Below are positions 29,232 through 37,617 of a stretch of 64,000 nucleotides of DNA, one piece after another. The first letter of the stretch is position 1, and the number at the start of each line of letters is the position of its first letter. The DNA is from an uncultured Psychrobacter sp. (GTDB lineage Bacteria > Pseudomonadota > Gammaproteobacteria > Pseudomonadales > Moraxellaceae). The stretch covers positions 310,001 to 374,000 of the forward strand of contig NZ_CANKZC010000001.1 of NCBI RefSeq assembly GCF_947488565.1. Reading direction: 5' to 3'. A program made the translations under genes and the position numbers. The notes beneath the pieces are model-generated. The model was not told where the DNA came from and searched no databases. It saw only the letters and a list, made by a program, of their open reading frames with translations.

Positions 29232-29612
29232 TTATAATAACTCACGTTCTGTCAGTACTTTACGCGCAATACGAAAACATTCTACCCCTTGTGGCACACC
29301 GCAATAAATTGCAATAGCATGAATGGCGGCTCGAATTTCTTCCACAGAGCAACCATTATTGATTGCCCCATTTAGATGCAACTCCCATTCATGCATTTTT
29401 CCTAAAGCGGCAATCATGGTTAGATTCATTAAAGAACGAGTCTTAACATCAATAGCTGCATCACCCCACCCAAAACCCCAACACCATTCGGTCATGGCTT
29501 CTTGAAATGGTCGATTAAAATCATCGGCAGCCTGTATGTTTTTATCGACATACTCCTCGCCTAAGGTCGCCTTACGCTGGGTGAGTCCTAATTCGAAACG
29601 TTGTTTATCCAT
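29232..29612 (-). CDS. Carboxymuconolactone decarboxylase family protein
   Basis: A 126-aa protein with the all-helical CMD fold, closest in layout to PcaC-type 4-carboxymuconolactone decarboxylase (FNRPFQEAMTEWCWGFGWGD...RSLMNLTMIAALGKMHEWELHLNGAINNG...EEIRAAIHAIAIYCGVP). The AhpD-type CxxC pair is absent, so peroxidase activity is unlikely. No other protocatechuate genes are near; it forms a divergon arm with the GntR regulator and lies beside the monooxygenase island, where it may act on a ring-cleavage product. Confidence 0.82.
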   Translation of the reverse strand: MDKQRFELGLTQRKATLGEEYVDKNIQAADDFNRPFQEAMTEWCWGFGWGDAAIDVKTRSLMNLTMIAALGKMHEWELHLNGAINNGCSVEEIRAAIHAIAIYCGVPQGVECFRIARKVLTERELL

Positions 29613-29621
29613 GATTGTTTC

Positions 29622-30278
29622 TCACTCTTGTTGGTTAAGAAGCAAGCCCATACGACATGCTTCATCAATATGTTTTTGACAAGCTTCGATGGCAGCTTTA
29701 CTGTCGCCATTAGCAATACCATCAATGATATCTTGCAAATTATCAGGACCTTTATTCGCACGCTCCGGCGTAGACAAAGTCATAAACCGTAAACGCCCAA
29801 TACGTCCATTTAACTTATCTGTCAGCTCCCATGCTACTGTCATTCCCGCTATAACAAACAGGTACTCATAAAACAAACGCGAGTGTTCTAGAGCGCAAGC
29901 AACGTCTCCTGCATGAAGTTCAGCTCTAATTTGAGTCAATCCTCTCTGTAAAGTGCTTACTATTTTGGGAGTTACTTGTTCGGCACAATGGCGTACTGCC
30001 TCACTTTCAAGCATGGCACGTAATTGATAGATCTGGCGAATTTCACTGTTTTCTAATACTGTCACTGAAGGACCACTTGAGGTGACAGTCACCAAATGCT
30101 CGCTTTCTAAGTGCCTGATGCATTCACGTACTACTGTTCGGCTAACGCCTAACTGCTCACCAATTGTACGTTCTACCAATCTTTCACCTGGCTCAAGCTG
30201 ACCTACCATAATCGCCATACGCAGTTGTTCTAATGCTGTTTCTTTTAAAGTCTTTGGCTTCTCTACTCTCTCTAACAT
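29622..30278 (-). CDS. GntR-family (FadR/FCD) transcriptional regulator
   Basis: A 218-aa regulator. The N-terminal winged helix (about 8-75) has RMAIMVGQLEPGERLVERTIGEQLGVSRTVVRECIRHLE, the classic GntR signature. The C-terminal FCD domain (about 85-210) includes LRAMLESEAVRHCA and helices with metal or ligand His/Asp positions (SRLFYEYLF, CQKHIDEA). It lies 9 nt upstream of the CMD gene and is divergent from the catabolic operon at 30408, with the palindrome TATGGTATACCATA between them. It probably controls both arms in response to a pathway compound. Confidence 0.88.
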   Translation of the reverse strand: MLERVEKPKTLKETALEQLRMAIMVGQLEPGERLVERTIGEQLGVSRTVVRECIRHLESEHLVTVTSSGPSVTVLENSEIRQIYQLRAMLESEAVRHCAEQVTPKIVSTLQRGLTQIRAELHAGDVACALEHSRLFYEYLFVIAGMTVAWELTDKLNGRIGRLRFMTLSTPERANKGPDNLQDIIDGIANGDSKAAIEACQKHIDEACRMGLLLNQQE

Positions 30279-30356
30279 TGGACCTTTACTCTATCGAAGA
30301 TAAAGAGATTATAACGATTATGAAAAAAAAAGATAGCATTCTTTGTCATATCATAT

Positions 30357-30370
30357 TATGGTATACCATA
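30357..30370. promoter_or_regulatory. Candidate GntR operator
   Basis: TATGGTATACCATA is a perfect 14-bp palindrome with the TGGTATACCA core typical of FadR-subfamily sites. It overlaps two imperfect 13-nt direct repeats (ATATTATGGTATA and ATATTACGGAATA) and lies 79 nt from the regulator start and 37 nt from the operon start. Confidence 0.72.
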
Positions 30371-30407
30371 TTACGGAATATACTATGTATCTAAAAAGGA
30401 ATCTACC

Positions 30408-31010
30408 ATGCTAAAGCCAGAAATTAGAAAAATTGTTACTTTTGAAGAAGAAACTTTTATTGAAGGTTTCAAAGCTACTGACACACCGTTACGACTGTTC
30501 GCTGTTGCCGCTGTGATTACTAATCCATGGGCTGGGCGCTATGTCGAAGACTTAAAACCTGAAATCCAAGCATATGGTCCTATTTTGGGTAAGCTGATGA
30601 CTGATAAGATAATTAACTTGGCTGGCGGGGCAGACAAAATACAGGCTTATGGCAAGGCTGCTGTCGTCGGGTTAAACGGCGAAATCGAACATGCCTCAGG
30701 TCTAATTCATACGTTACGTTTTGGCAATTTTTATCGTGAAGCCTTATCTGCGAGTAGTTATTTATCATTTACTAATATACGCGGTACAGCAAACTCCCCC
30801 ATCATGGTACCGCTGATGGATAAAGACGATGTAGGTCGACGTTCACATTATTTGACCATCCAATTTGCTATCCCAGATGCGCCTCGTGATGATGAAGTCG
30901 TGATTGTTTTGGGAGGAGCAACTGGCGGGCGGCCGCATCACCGTATTGGTGATCGCTACCAAGATTTGAAAGACCTCGGTCGCGATTTAGACAATCCAGC
31001 AGCCGTATAA
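30408..31010 (+). CDS. Amino acid synthesis family protein (DUF1185)
   Basis: A 200-aa protein recognisable as the DUF1185 family: KIVTFEEETFIEGF near the start, AAVITNPWAGRYVEDL, GKAAVVGLNGEIEHASGLIH, and RGTANSPIMVPLMDK. The family name comes from weak genetic evidence and its reaction is not established. It is the first gene of an operon with a hydrolase, flavin reductase, LLM monooxygenase, ALDH and transporter, so a role in degradation of a nitrogen heterocycle is more likely here than amino acid synthesis. It starts 13 nt after an AAGGA-like RBS. Confidence 0.8.
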   Translation: MLKPEIRKIVTFEEETFIEGFKATDTPLRLFAVAAVITNPWAGRYVEDLKPEIQAYGPILGKLMTDKIINLAGGADKIQAYGKAAVVGLNGEIEHASGLIHTLRFGNFYREALSASSYLSFTNIRGTANSPIMVPLMDKDDVGRRSHYLTIQFAIPDAPRDDEVVIVLGGATGGRPHHRIGDRYQDLKDLGRDLDNPAAV

Positions 31011-31023
31011 GGAGCAATCACTG

Positions 31024-31866
31024 ATGAAGTGGTCACGTAAAACCTCTAATGGAATCGCTTATCATTACAAAGGTAATGATAAGGCTAGTAGCACTGTTAA
31101 TGAAAAAACTACTCCAATCGTTTTTATACATGGTGTAGGTTTGAGAGCAGAAAGCTGGAACCAGCAGTTATCTGCATTTACAGAGCGCTATCGCTGTTAT
31201 GCGATCGATATGCCTGGACATGGGGAGAGTGAGTTACTACCTAACCCCTCGTTGACGTTGCAAGACTTTGCTGACGTGCTAAAAACATTCATCGATAATG
31301 TTATTGGCGAGCCAGCAATCATCGTTGGACATTCATTAGGAGCAATGACAGCGTTACAAACCGCGGTATCTTACCCCCAAGTAGTACGCGGTATTGCTGC
31401 ATTTAATGCCATATATGAACGTCCAGATGTCGCGGCTCAAGATGTACAAGCTCGAGCAGAATCACTGCTAAACAACCTTGAACAAAATGTCACTGACCAA
31501 CCGATTGCTCGATGGTTTGATGGCGACTCTCAATACCGCTCAGAAGCAGAATTATGCCGAACATGGTTGGATAATGGCAATCGCTTAGGATATGCACGGG
31601 CTTATCAAATGTTTGCCCATTTACGTGGTATTGCAGCAGCTGATTTAAAGTCCATTACTGTGCCTACGTTATTTCTAACAGGCGAATTGGACATTAACTC
31701 TAAGCCTGAAATGTCGTTGGCGATGGCAGAACTATTACCCAGTGGTCACGCGGTTATCGTACCTGGTGCCCGCCATATGACCCAAATGACCCACGCTGAT
31801 GACGTTAATGCAGCGTTGGCGACGTTCTTTACTCAATGTGAATCGCATAATATGACGCTTGCTTAA
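31024..31866 (+). CDS. Alpha/beta hydrolase of the catabolic operon
   Basis: A 280-aa alpha/beta hydrolase. The oxyanion region is FIHGVGLRAESW, the nucleophile elbow GHSLGA has Ser104, the acid is probably in GELDINS and the catalytic His in GARHMTQ. The RBS AAGGAG lies 6 nt before the ATG. It follows the DUF1185 gene by 13 nt. By position it could correspond to the hydrolase of the Acinetobacter trigonelline pathway (TgnD-like), which cleaves an N-methylformamido intermediate; sequence alone does not settle the substrate. Confidence 0.85.
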   Translation: MKWSRKTSNGIAYHYKGNDKASSTVNEKTTPIVFIHGVGLRAESWNQQLSAFTERYRCYAIDMPGHGESELLPNPSLTLQDFADVLKTFIDNVIGEPAIIVGHSLGAMTALQTAVSYPQVVRGIAAFNAIYERPDVAAQDVQARAESLLNNLEQNVTDQPIARWFDGDSQYRSEAELCRTWLDNGNRLGYARAYQMFAHLRGIAAADLKSITVPTLFLTGELDINSKPEMSLAMAELLPSGHAVIVPGARHMTQMTHADDVNAALATFFTQCESHNMTLA

Positions 31867-31902
31867 TTTAAAAGCATGCTTAATTTAAAAGAAGAGGTAC
31901 TC

Positions 31903-32814
31903 ATGAAGCAACTTGACTCTAAAGCCTTACGCAATGCTTTTGGCAGCTATATGACTGGCGTTACTGTGATAACTGCTATGACTGATGATGGTAAACCCGT
32001 CGGCTTTACTGCAAACTCATTTACTTCGGTATCACTTAAGCCACCACTATTATTAGTGTGCCCAGCAAAATCTCTATCCAGTTTTGATGTGTTTGCCAAC
32101 TGCGAAAACTTTGCCGTCAACATTTTAAGCGAAGACCAGCAGAACATCTCAAATATCTTTGCAGGTTCAAAAGATGACCGTTTTAGTCAAATTGTTTGGC
32201 ATACAGATGAACAAGGTAATCCAATCATCGATGGTGCCTTAACACATTTTTCTTGCAAAACGGAGCGTAATCTTGAAGCAGGCGATCATCACCTTTTGGT
32301 TGGCCAAGTACTAGATTTTTCAGCTCGTGAAGGGCGCGGATTAGGGTATGCTTCTGGCGGTTATTTTAGCTTAGGACTAGAACGCGAAGCGGCAGAGATT
32401 AGTACCCAGCAACAACAAGTCAGTGTGGGTGTGATTATCGAACACGATGGAAAAGTGTTATTGAGCCAAAGTGACGGCAAAGCCAACCTACCAAACACTA
32501 TTACTGACGATAACACCAATGCTTTCAGTACTATTAAGCAGTTTTTAGCAGAGAAAGGTATTGACGCTCAGCTAGGTGCAGTCTTCTCAATCTATGAAAA
32601 CACAAAAAACAATAATAATTATATTTTTTACCGAGCCTTTGCAGAATCGGCAGACACCAAAGGACTGGGGGAATATGTCGCTATCGATAGTCTTGCAGAA
32701 CAAAATTTTGCGACTCAAGCCATGGCTACCATGATGAATCGCTACGCCATCGAAAGCAAAAATGGCTTTTATGGTGTGTATGTTGGCAAAGAAGAGTTTG
32801 GCAAGGTCCATTAA
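31903..32814 (+). CDS. Flavin reductase component with C-terminal Nudix-like domain
   Basis: Reductase partner of the LLM monooxygenase. The N-terminal domain (about 1-160) is the FMN-binding flavin reductase fold (LRNAFGSYMTGVTVITAM, GFTANSFTSVSLKPPLLLVC, FAVNILSEDQQ, GDHHLLVGQVLDF, GGYFSL). After residue ~170 a second domain follows (VSVGVIIEHDGKVLLSQSDGK, NLPNT, FLAEKGIDAQLGAVFSIYE) that resembles a Nudix hydrolase but lacks the GX5EX7REUXEEXGU catalytic box, so it is probably structural or regulatory. The start at 31903 has AGAGG 5 nt upstream; the frame is open from 31876. It resembles TgnB in arrangement. Confidence 0.83.
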   Translation: MKQLDSKALRNAFGSYMTGVTVITAMTDDGKPVGFTANSFTSVSLKPPLLLVCPAKSLSSFDVFANCENFAVNILSEDQQNISNIFAGSKDDRFSQIVWHTDEQGNPIIDGALTHFSCKTERNLEAGDHHLLVGQVLDFSAREGRGLGYASGGYFSLGLEREAAEISTQQQQVSVGVIIEHDGKVLLSQSDGKANLPNTITDDNTNAFSTIKQFLAEKGIDAQLGAVFSIYENTKNNNNYIFYRAFAESADTKGLGEYVAIDSLAEQNFATQAMATMMNRYAIESKNGFYGVYVGKEEFGKVH

Positions 32815-32879
32815 ACTTTACATTTATCGTAAATACTACAGAAAAAGTCAAATTAAAAAACGAGCAAAGGAGTTGCGTT

Positions 32880-33917
32880 ATGAGGTTTTCATTATTTTTA
32901 CACATGGAACGAATTGATGAATCACAAAGCTATCGGCAGCTATATAACGATTTTATTGAGCTAGCAAAAATGGCAGATCAAGGTGGAATGCATGCCATTT
33001 GGACTGGTGAACATCATGGTATGGATTTTACCATTGCCCCCAATCCGTTCTTAAACTTAGTAGATTTAGCCCACCATACCAAAAATGTTCGACTAGGTAC
33101 GGGGACCATAATTGCACCGTTTTGGCATCCTATTAAATTAGCTGGTGAAGCGGCGATGACTGACATTCTCACCAAAGGACGATTGGACTTAGGTATTGCT
33201 CGCGGGGCTTACAGCTTTGAGTATGAGCGTTTAATGCCAGGTATGGATGCCATGGAAGCTGGCGGACGCATGCGCGAGCTTGTTCCAGCGGTTCAGAAAC
33301 TGTGGAAAGGTGATTACGCCCACGATGGCAAATATTCGCAATTTCCGGCTACTACATCAGCGCCAAAACCTATACAAGAAGGTGGCGTACCTATGTGGAT
33401 TGCTGCGCGCGACCCTAATAGCCACAACTATGCTGTTGAACATGGTTGCAACGTGCAAGTCACGCCTTTATGGATGGGTATTGAAGAAATCGAAACTCTA
33501 ATGCAGCGATTTAAAGATGCCAAAAATGAGTACGGGCAAGATAAAGACCCAAAAATCATGCTCTTACAACATGCTTATGTAGGCAGTGATGCCGATGACG
33601 TTGCTGAAGCTGCAAAATCCATTAGCCGCTTTTATTGCTATTTTGGCTCATGGTTCAAAAATGAGCGTCCAGTCACGCAAGGGTTAATTAAACCCCTTAG
33701 TGATGAAGAAATGGCAAAAATGGAGATGTACGCTCCTGAAAAAATGTTAGAGAACATGCCTATAGGAACACCTTATCAGGTCATTAAGAAGCTCAAACAC
33801 TATGAAGCTTTAGGCTATGACGAATTTTCATTTTGGATTGATTCTAGTATGACTTATGAGCAAAAACGAGACTCGTTACGCCGATTCATCGATGAAGTCA
33901 TGCCAGCATTTTCGTAG
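32880..33917 (+). CDS. LLM-class flavin-dependent monooxygenase
   Basis: A 345-aa bacterial luciferase-like (TIM-barrel) oxygenase that uses reduced flavin supplied by the reductase encoded just upstream. Family features: MRFSLFLHMERID start, GGMHAIWTGEHHG (the luciferase-type EHH), VRLGTGTIIAPFWHPIKLAGEAAMTDILTKGRLDLGIARG, and C-terminal YEALGYDEFSFWIDSSM. The GGAG RBS lies 5 nt before the start. In A. baylyi such a pair (TgnA/TgnB) opens the pyridinium ring of trigonelline; this is the likeliest function given the neighbours, but other N-methylated rings are possible. Confidence 0.87.
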   Translation: MRFSLFLHMERIDESQSYRQLYNDFIELAKMADQGGMHAIWTGEHHGMDFTIAPNPFLNLVDLAHHTKNVRLGTGTIIAPFWHPIKLAGEAAMTDILTKGRLDLGIARGAYSFEYERLMPGMDAMEAGGRMRELVPAVQKLWKGDYAHDGKYSQFPATTSAPKPIQEGGVPMWIAARDPNSHNYAVEHGCNVQVTPLWMGIEEIETLMQRFKDAKNEYGQDKDPKIMLLQHAYVGSDADDVAEAAKSISRFYCYFGSWFKNERPVTQGLIKPLSDEEMAKMEMYAPEKMLENMPIGTPYQVIKKLKHYEALGYDEFSFWIDSSMTYEQKRDSLRRFIDEVMPAFS

Positions 33918-33983
33918 CCTCATTAAGACTCATCACTTATCAATAGATGAGCAGGTAATTCAATAAAAATATGGAGAATAACG

Positions 33984-35469
33984 ATGACCAAACCTCATTA
34001 TCAACTGTATATAAACGGTGAATGGTGCGAAGGCAGTAGTGACCAACGCATGGACAGTCTAAACCCTGCAACGGGCGAAGCATGGGCAACCTTCGCTTGT
34101 GCTGACTCAAGCGATGTCGAACGCGCCGTCAGTGGTGCAAAAGCAGCTTTAAATAATCCTGAGTGGGCAAAAATGACAGCAACACAGCGAGGTAAGCTAC
34201 TATACCGTCTCGCTGAACTGATTGAAAAAAATGCTGAGAAACTTGGAGAAATAGAAACGACCGATAGCGGAAAACTGGCACATGAGACTGTGGCCCAAAC
34301 ACGTTATGTTGGTGATTATTATCGTTACTTTGCAGGACTTGCCGATAAGATTGAAGGAGCAACACTACCGATTGATAAGCCTGACATGCATGTCTTTACT
34401 CGCCGCGAACCAATTGGTGTCGTCGCGGCAGTTGTACCGTGGAACGCACAGATGTTTTTGACGGCAACGAAGCTAGGGCCTGCACTAGCAGCAGGTTGTA
34501 CTGTAATTCTAAAAGCTTCAGAAATAGCACCTTGTCCTATGTTTGCCTTTGCCAAGCTGGTAGAACAAGCAGGCTTTCCTAAAGGGGTGATATCTATCAT
34601 CACCGGTGATGCTGAAAATTGTGCTATTCCATTAACCAGTCATCCCGATGTGGACAAGATTGCCTTCTGGTGGACCTGATGCCGCACGTCATGTGGTTAG
34701 AAATTCGGCTAATAGCTTTGCCGTAACAAGCTTAGAGCTGGGCGGAAAATCCCCGATCATTGTCTTTGATGATGCCGATTTAGAAAGTGCGGCTAATGGC
34801 CTCATTGCGGGTAACTTTGGCGCATCCGGTCAGTCTTGTGTAGCAGGCTCTCGTGGCTTTATCCAGCGCTCTATTTTGCCTGAAATCATCAAACGCGTAG
34901 AAGCGAAAGCTAAAAATATTGTCATCGGCAACCCTCTTGATTCTGCTACTCACGTAGGTCCTTTGTGTACTAAGGCTCAAGTAGATCGTATTAAAGATAC
35001 GTTAGAAAAAGCAGTCTCACAAGGCGCTACTATTCGATTTGGCGGTCACCCTCCTACAGACGCAACTTTAGCAGGAGGCAACTATTTCAGCCCTACCCTA
35101 GTAGAGTGCCCTCATACTGATATTGAAACGCAAACCGTTGAGATGTTTGGACCTGTGATGTCCCTAGTGGCTTTCGATACTGAAGAAGAAGCCATTGCTA
35201 TGGCAAACGATAGCGTCTATGGCTTAGGATCTGGCGTATTTACCCAAAATTTGGCTCGCGCACACCGTGTCTCACAACAAATTCGTTCGGGTATTTGCTG
35301 GGTCAATACCTATCGAGCTATCTCCCCTATGGCTCCGTTTGGTGGTTACAATCAATCAGGTTACGGGCGTGAAGCTGGTAGCGAATCGGTACTTCAATAT
35401 ACTCGCACAAAAACGACGTGGATTAATGTTTCGGCGGAACCGATGGCTAATCCTTTTGTTATGAGATAG
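33984..35469 (+). pseudogene. Aldehyde dehydrogenase, frameshifted
   Basis: One NAD(P)-dependent aldehyde dehydrogenase in two frames. Frame 1 (33984-34679) encodes the N-terminal NAD-binding part, through VVPWNAQMF, AGCTVILKASE and DKIAF, then stops at TGA 34677-34679. Frame 2 continues (from 34668, GGPDAAR, to 35469) with the catalytic Glu in LELGGKSP and Cys in GQSCVAGSR, NDSVYGLGSGVFT and FGGYNQSGYGRE. The family consensus at the joint is F-T-G-G/S; two bases are missing after TTC at 34665-34667. Either the gene is recently inactivated or the assembly has an indel. By context it would oxidise the semialdehyde made by the monooxygenase (TgnC-like). Confidence 0.88.
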
Positions 35470-35527
35470 TGCGATATTAGGCTATCAACCAATGTAGTTC
35501 ATTGCATTCAGTTTTAAGGAAAAAACT

Positions 35528-37264
35528 ATGCCTATCCGACCTCCCATAAAAGAGTTAAATATCAAAACTCACGATAAAGGATTTTATAAGGGTTTTAATC
35601 GCATTGTCACCATAACTTCAAAAGTTTTGGTGACCTTGGTCGTTATTTGGATTTTAAGCGATATCGAACGCTCTGGTGCTATCTTAGATGTTATGAAAAA
35701 CTGGTCGTACACCAATCTCAATAGCTACTACACCTATTCTGTAGCGTTCTATATTCTTGTTTGCTTAACCGTTATTTTATGGCCTTCATTTGGTCGTACC
35801 AAGCTTGGCTCTGATCCTAATGGCAAGCCAGAGTTTTCAAATTTTTCATGGTTTTCTATGATTTTTGGCGCAGGCATTGGTATTGGTGTACTAACCTATA
35901 GTGCCGCTGAACCTATTTGGCACTTGGCAAACAATCCCGATACCATCATGGCAAAAGAAGTGATTTTATCGACATTGAGTACAAGCGGTACTCGATTGCC
36001 AGAAGGCGCTGATGTCTTTGCATTTTATCAAGAGCAAATTACTGCTAATACCTTAGCACCTATTGATGGCGTGATAATTCCCAAAACCGAAGCTGCCTTA
36101 GATGCAGCCTTTCGCTACTCCTTTCTTCATTGGGGTATCAATGCATGGGCAACTTATTGTCTAGTTGGTATCTGTTTGGCCTTTTTTTGCTATTCTCGCG
36201 GCTTACCGCTGACCATGCGCTCAGCTCTTACACCCTTATTTGGTAAGCATTTAGAAGGACCACTAGGGAACATTATTGACATATCTGCGGTAATTGCTAC
36301 GATATTTGGTATTTCTCAAACCATTGGTATAGGCTTAAGCTCCTTTGCTTCAGGGCTATATAGTATTACAGGTATCGCCTGGTTGGTGACCGACCCTGTC
36401 AACCCTGAGCCAACCACAGGAGCATTGTTGCTATCGCTATTTGTGGTAATGTGTCTTTCGATAGGCTCTGCTTTATCAGGAGTTGGACGCGGTATAAAAT
36501 GGCTTAGTAACATCAATATGGTGTTATCTTTTTTACTTTTAGCATTTTTCTTAATTTTTGGCGCGACTATGTTTGCCTTAGAGATGCTAGGAAAAGGTAT
36601 TTTTAGCTATGTCGTCAACCTACCTGCGATGGTCATTACTGTCTGGGATCCCAATACTGAACTAGGTGCTTGGCAAACCAGCTGGTCAATTTTTTATTGG
36701 GCATGGTGGATTGCTTTTGCGCCGTTCGTTGGTATATTCTTGGCTCGTATCTCCAAAAACCGTACGATTCGTGAATTTGGTTTAATCGGTATTGTAGCGC
36801 CTAGCCTGACATTGTTTGTCTGGTTCTCCTTTATCGGTGGTACAGGTATTAATTTAGAGCTAAGCGGTATTGCCGGCGGTAAGATTTTTGAATCAGGATT
36901 GACCGCTCAGTTGTTTGAAATCATTGGCTTTATGTTAGATCCTGCTATGGCCAATATGATGTCAACCATGGTTGTTATATTGCTACTTACTTACCTAGTC
37001 ACTTCTGCTGACTCTGCATTATTAGTTGTCAATACGGTCAATTCTGGAGGTAAAGTTAAAGTAGAAAATAGCTCAAAACATATAATTATTTGGGGCGTTG
37101 CATTGAGTTCTGTGATAGCGGCATTGCTATTAGCTGGAGGCTTAGATGCTATCACCTCCGCTATGATCATTGCAGCAATACCCTTTTCGTTTATCATTAT
37201 TTTGATGGCTATTAGTTTATTAAAGGCATTGATTCTAGATAGTATGCGTTCAAGAGAACCTTGA
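35528..37264 (+). CDS. BCCT-family betaine/choline-type transporter
   Basis: A 578-aa secondary transporter with about twelve transmembrane helices. The BCCT hallmark is seen in SAAEPIWH, FLHWGINAWATYCLVG, GISQTIGIGLSSFASGL and the Trp-rich segment WSIFYWAWWIAFAPFVGIFLARISK; these line the quaternary-ammonium binding site in BetP and CaiT. An extracytoplasmic insert (about 120-200) is present. BCCT proteins import glycine betaine, choline, carnitine and similar N-methylated zwitterions, which fits uptake of trigonelline or a related betaine for the operon. Confidence 0.92.
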   Translation: MPIRPPIKELNIKTHDKGFYKGFNRIVTITSKVLVTLVVIWILSDIERSGAILDVMKNWSYTNLNSYYTYSVAFYILVCLTVILWPSFGRTKLGSDPNGKPEFSNFSWFSMIFGAGIGIGVLTYSAAEPIWHLANNPDTIMAKEVILSTLSTSGTRLPEGADVFAFYQEQITANTLAPIDGVIIPKTEAALDAAFRYSFLHWGINAWATYCLVGICLAFFCYSRGLPLTMRSALTPLFGKHLEGPLGNIIDISAVIATIFGISQTIGIGLSSFASGLYSITGIAWLVTDPVNPEPTTGALLLSLFVVMCLSIGSALSGVGRGIKWLSNINMVLSFLLLAFFLIFGATMFALEMLGKGIFSYVVNLPAMVITVWDPNTELGAWQTSWSIFYWAWWIAFAPFVGIFLARISKNRTIREFGLIGIVAPSLTLFVWFSFIGGTGINLELSGIAGGKIFESGLTAQLFEIIGFMLDPAMANMMSTMVVILLLTYLVTSADSALLVVNTVNSGGKVKVENSSKHIIIWGVALSSVIAALLLAGGLDAITSAMIIAAIPFSFIIILMAISLLKALILDSMRSREP

Positions 37265-37310
37265 TGAATGTCATGTTCAAAACAAAATATTTATACGTTT
37301 AAAAAAATCA

Positions 37311-37341
37311 CCTCAAGTATTCGTTTACTTGAGGTTTTTTT
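37311..37341 (+). terminator. Terminator of the catabolic operon
   Basis: Stem CCTCAAGTA (37311-37319) / TACTTGAGG (37326-37334) followed by seven T, 47 nt after the transporter stop. Confidence 0.9.
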
Positions 37342-37617
37342 GTCTAATAGATTACGCCAGTATTCTTAAACGAAACTCTATATCTCTACACTCAAAACTA
37401 AACCCGCCAAACAGTACCTCCCTTCTGATTATCTATTTCAAAATCAATAATAACCGTATTTATACCATCGACTTTATGCCTGTTTATTGCTACAGTAATT
37501 TTTCGTTGTTGGTTCATAATAGCTCTCAGCACCGATCCTTTATGACCTCAAACTTGTTTTAAATTTGACCTATTTTTCTACTATTGTTCTAGTATTTATT
37601 GATATTCGAGACCTTTT
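37342..37617. other. Intergenic region upstream of the lytic transglycosylase
   Basis: 276 nt, AT-rich. A 77-codon frame (37329-37562) overlaps the terminator, has no RBS and no recognisable composition, so it is not called. The promoter of the downstream gene presumably lies here. Confidence 0.4.

Noticed and set aside
34660..34690. Programmed frameshift in the aldehyde dehydrogenase
   Set aside because: There is no slippery heptamer or downstream pseudoknot, and the family is not known to use recoding; a deletion or sequence error is simpler.
37329..37562. 77-codon plus-strand frame upstream of the transglycosylase
   Set aside because: It begins inside the terminator of the preceding operon and has no RBS or family resemblance.
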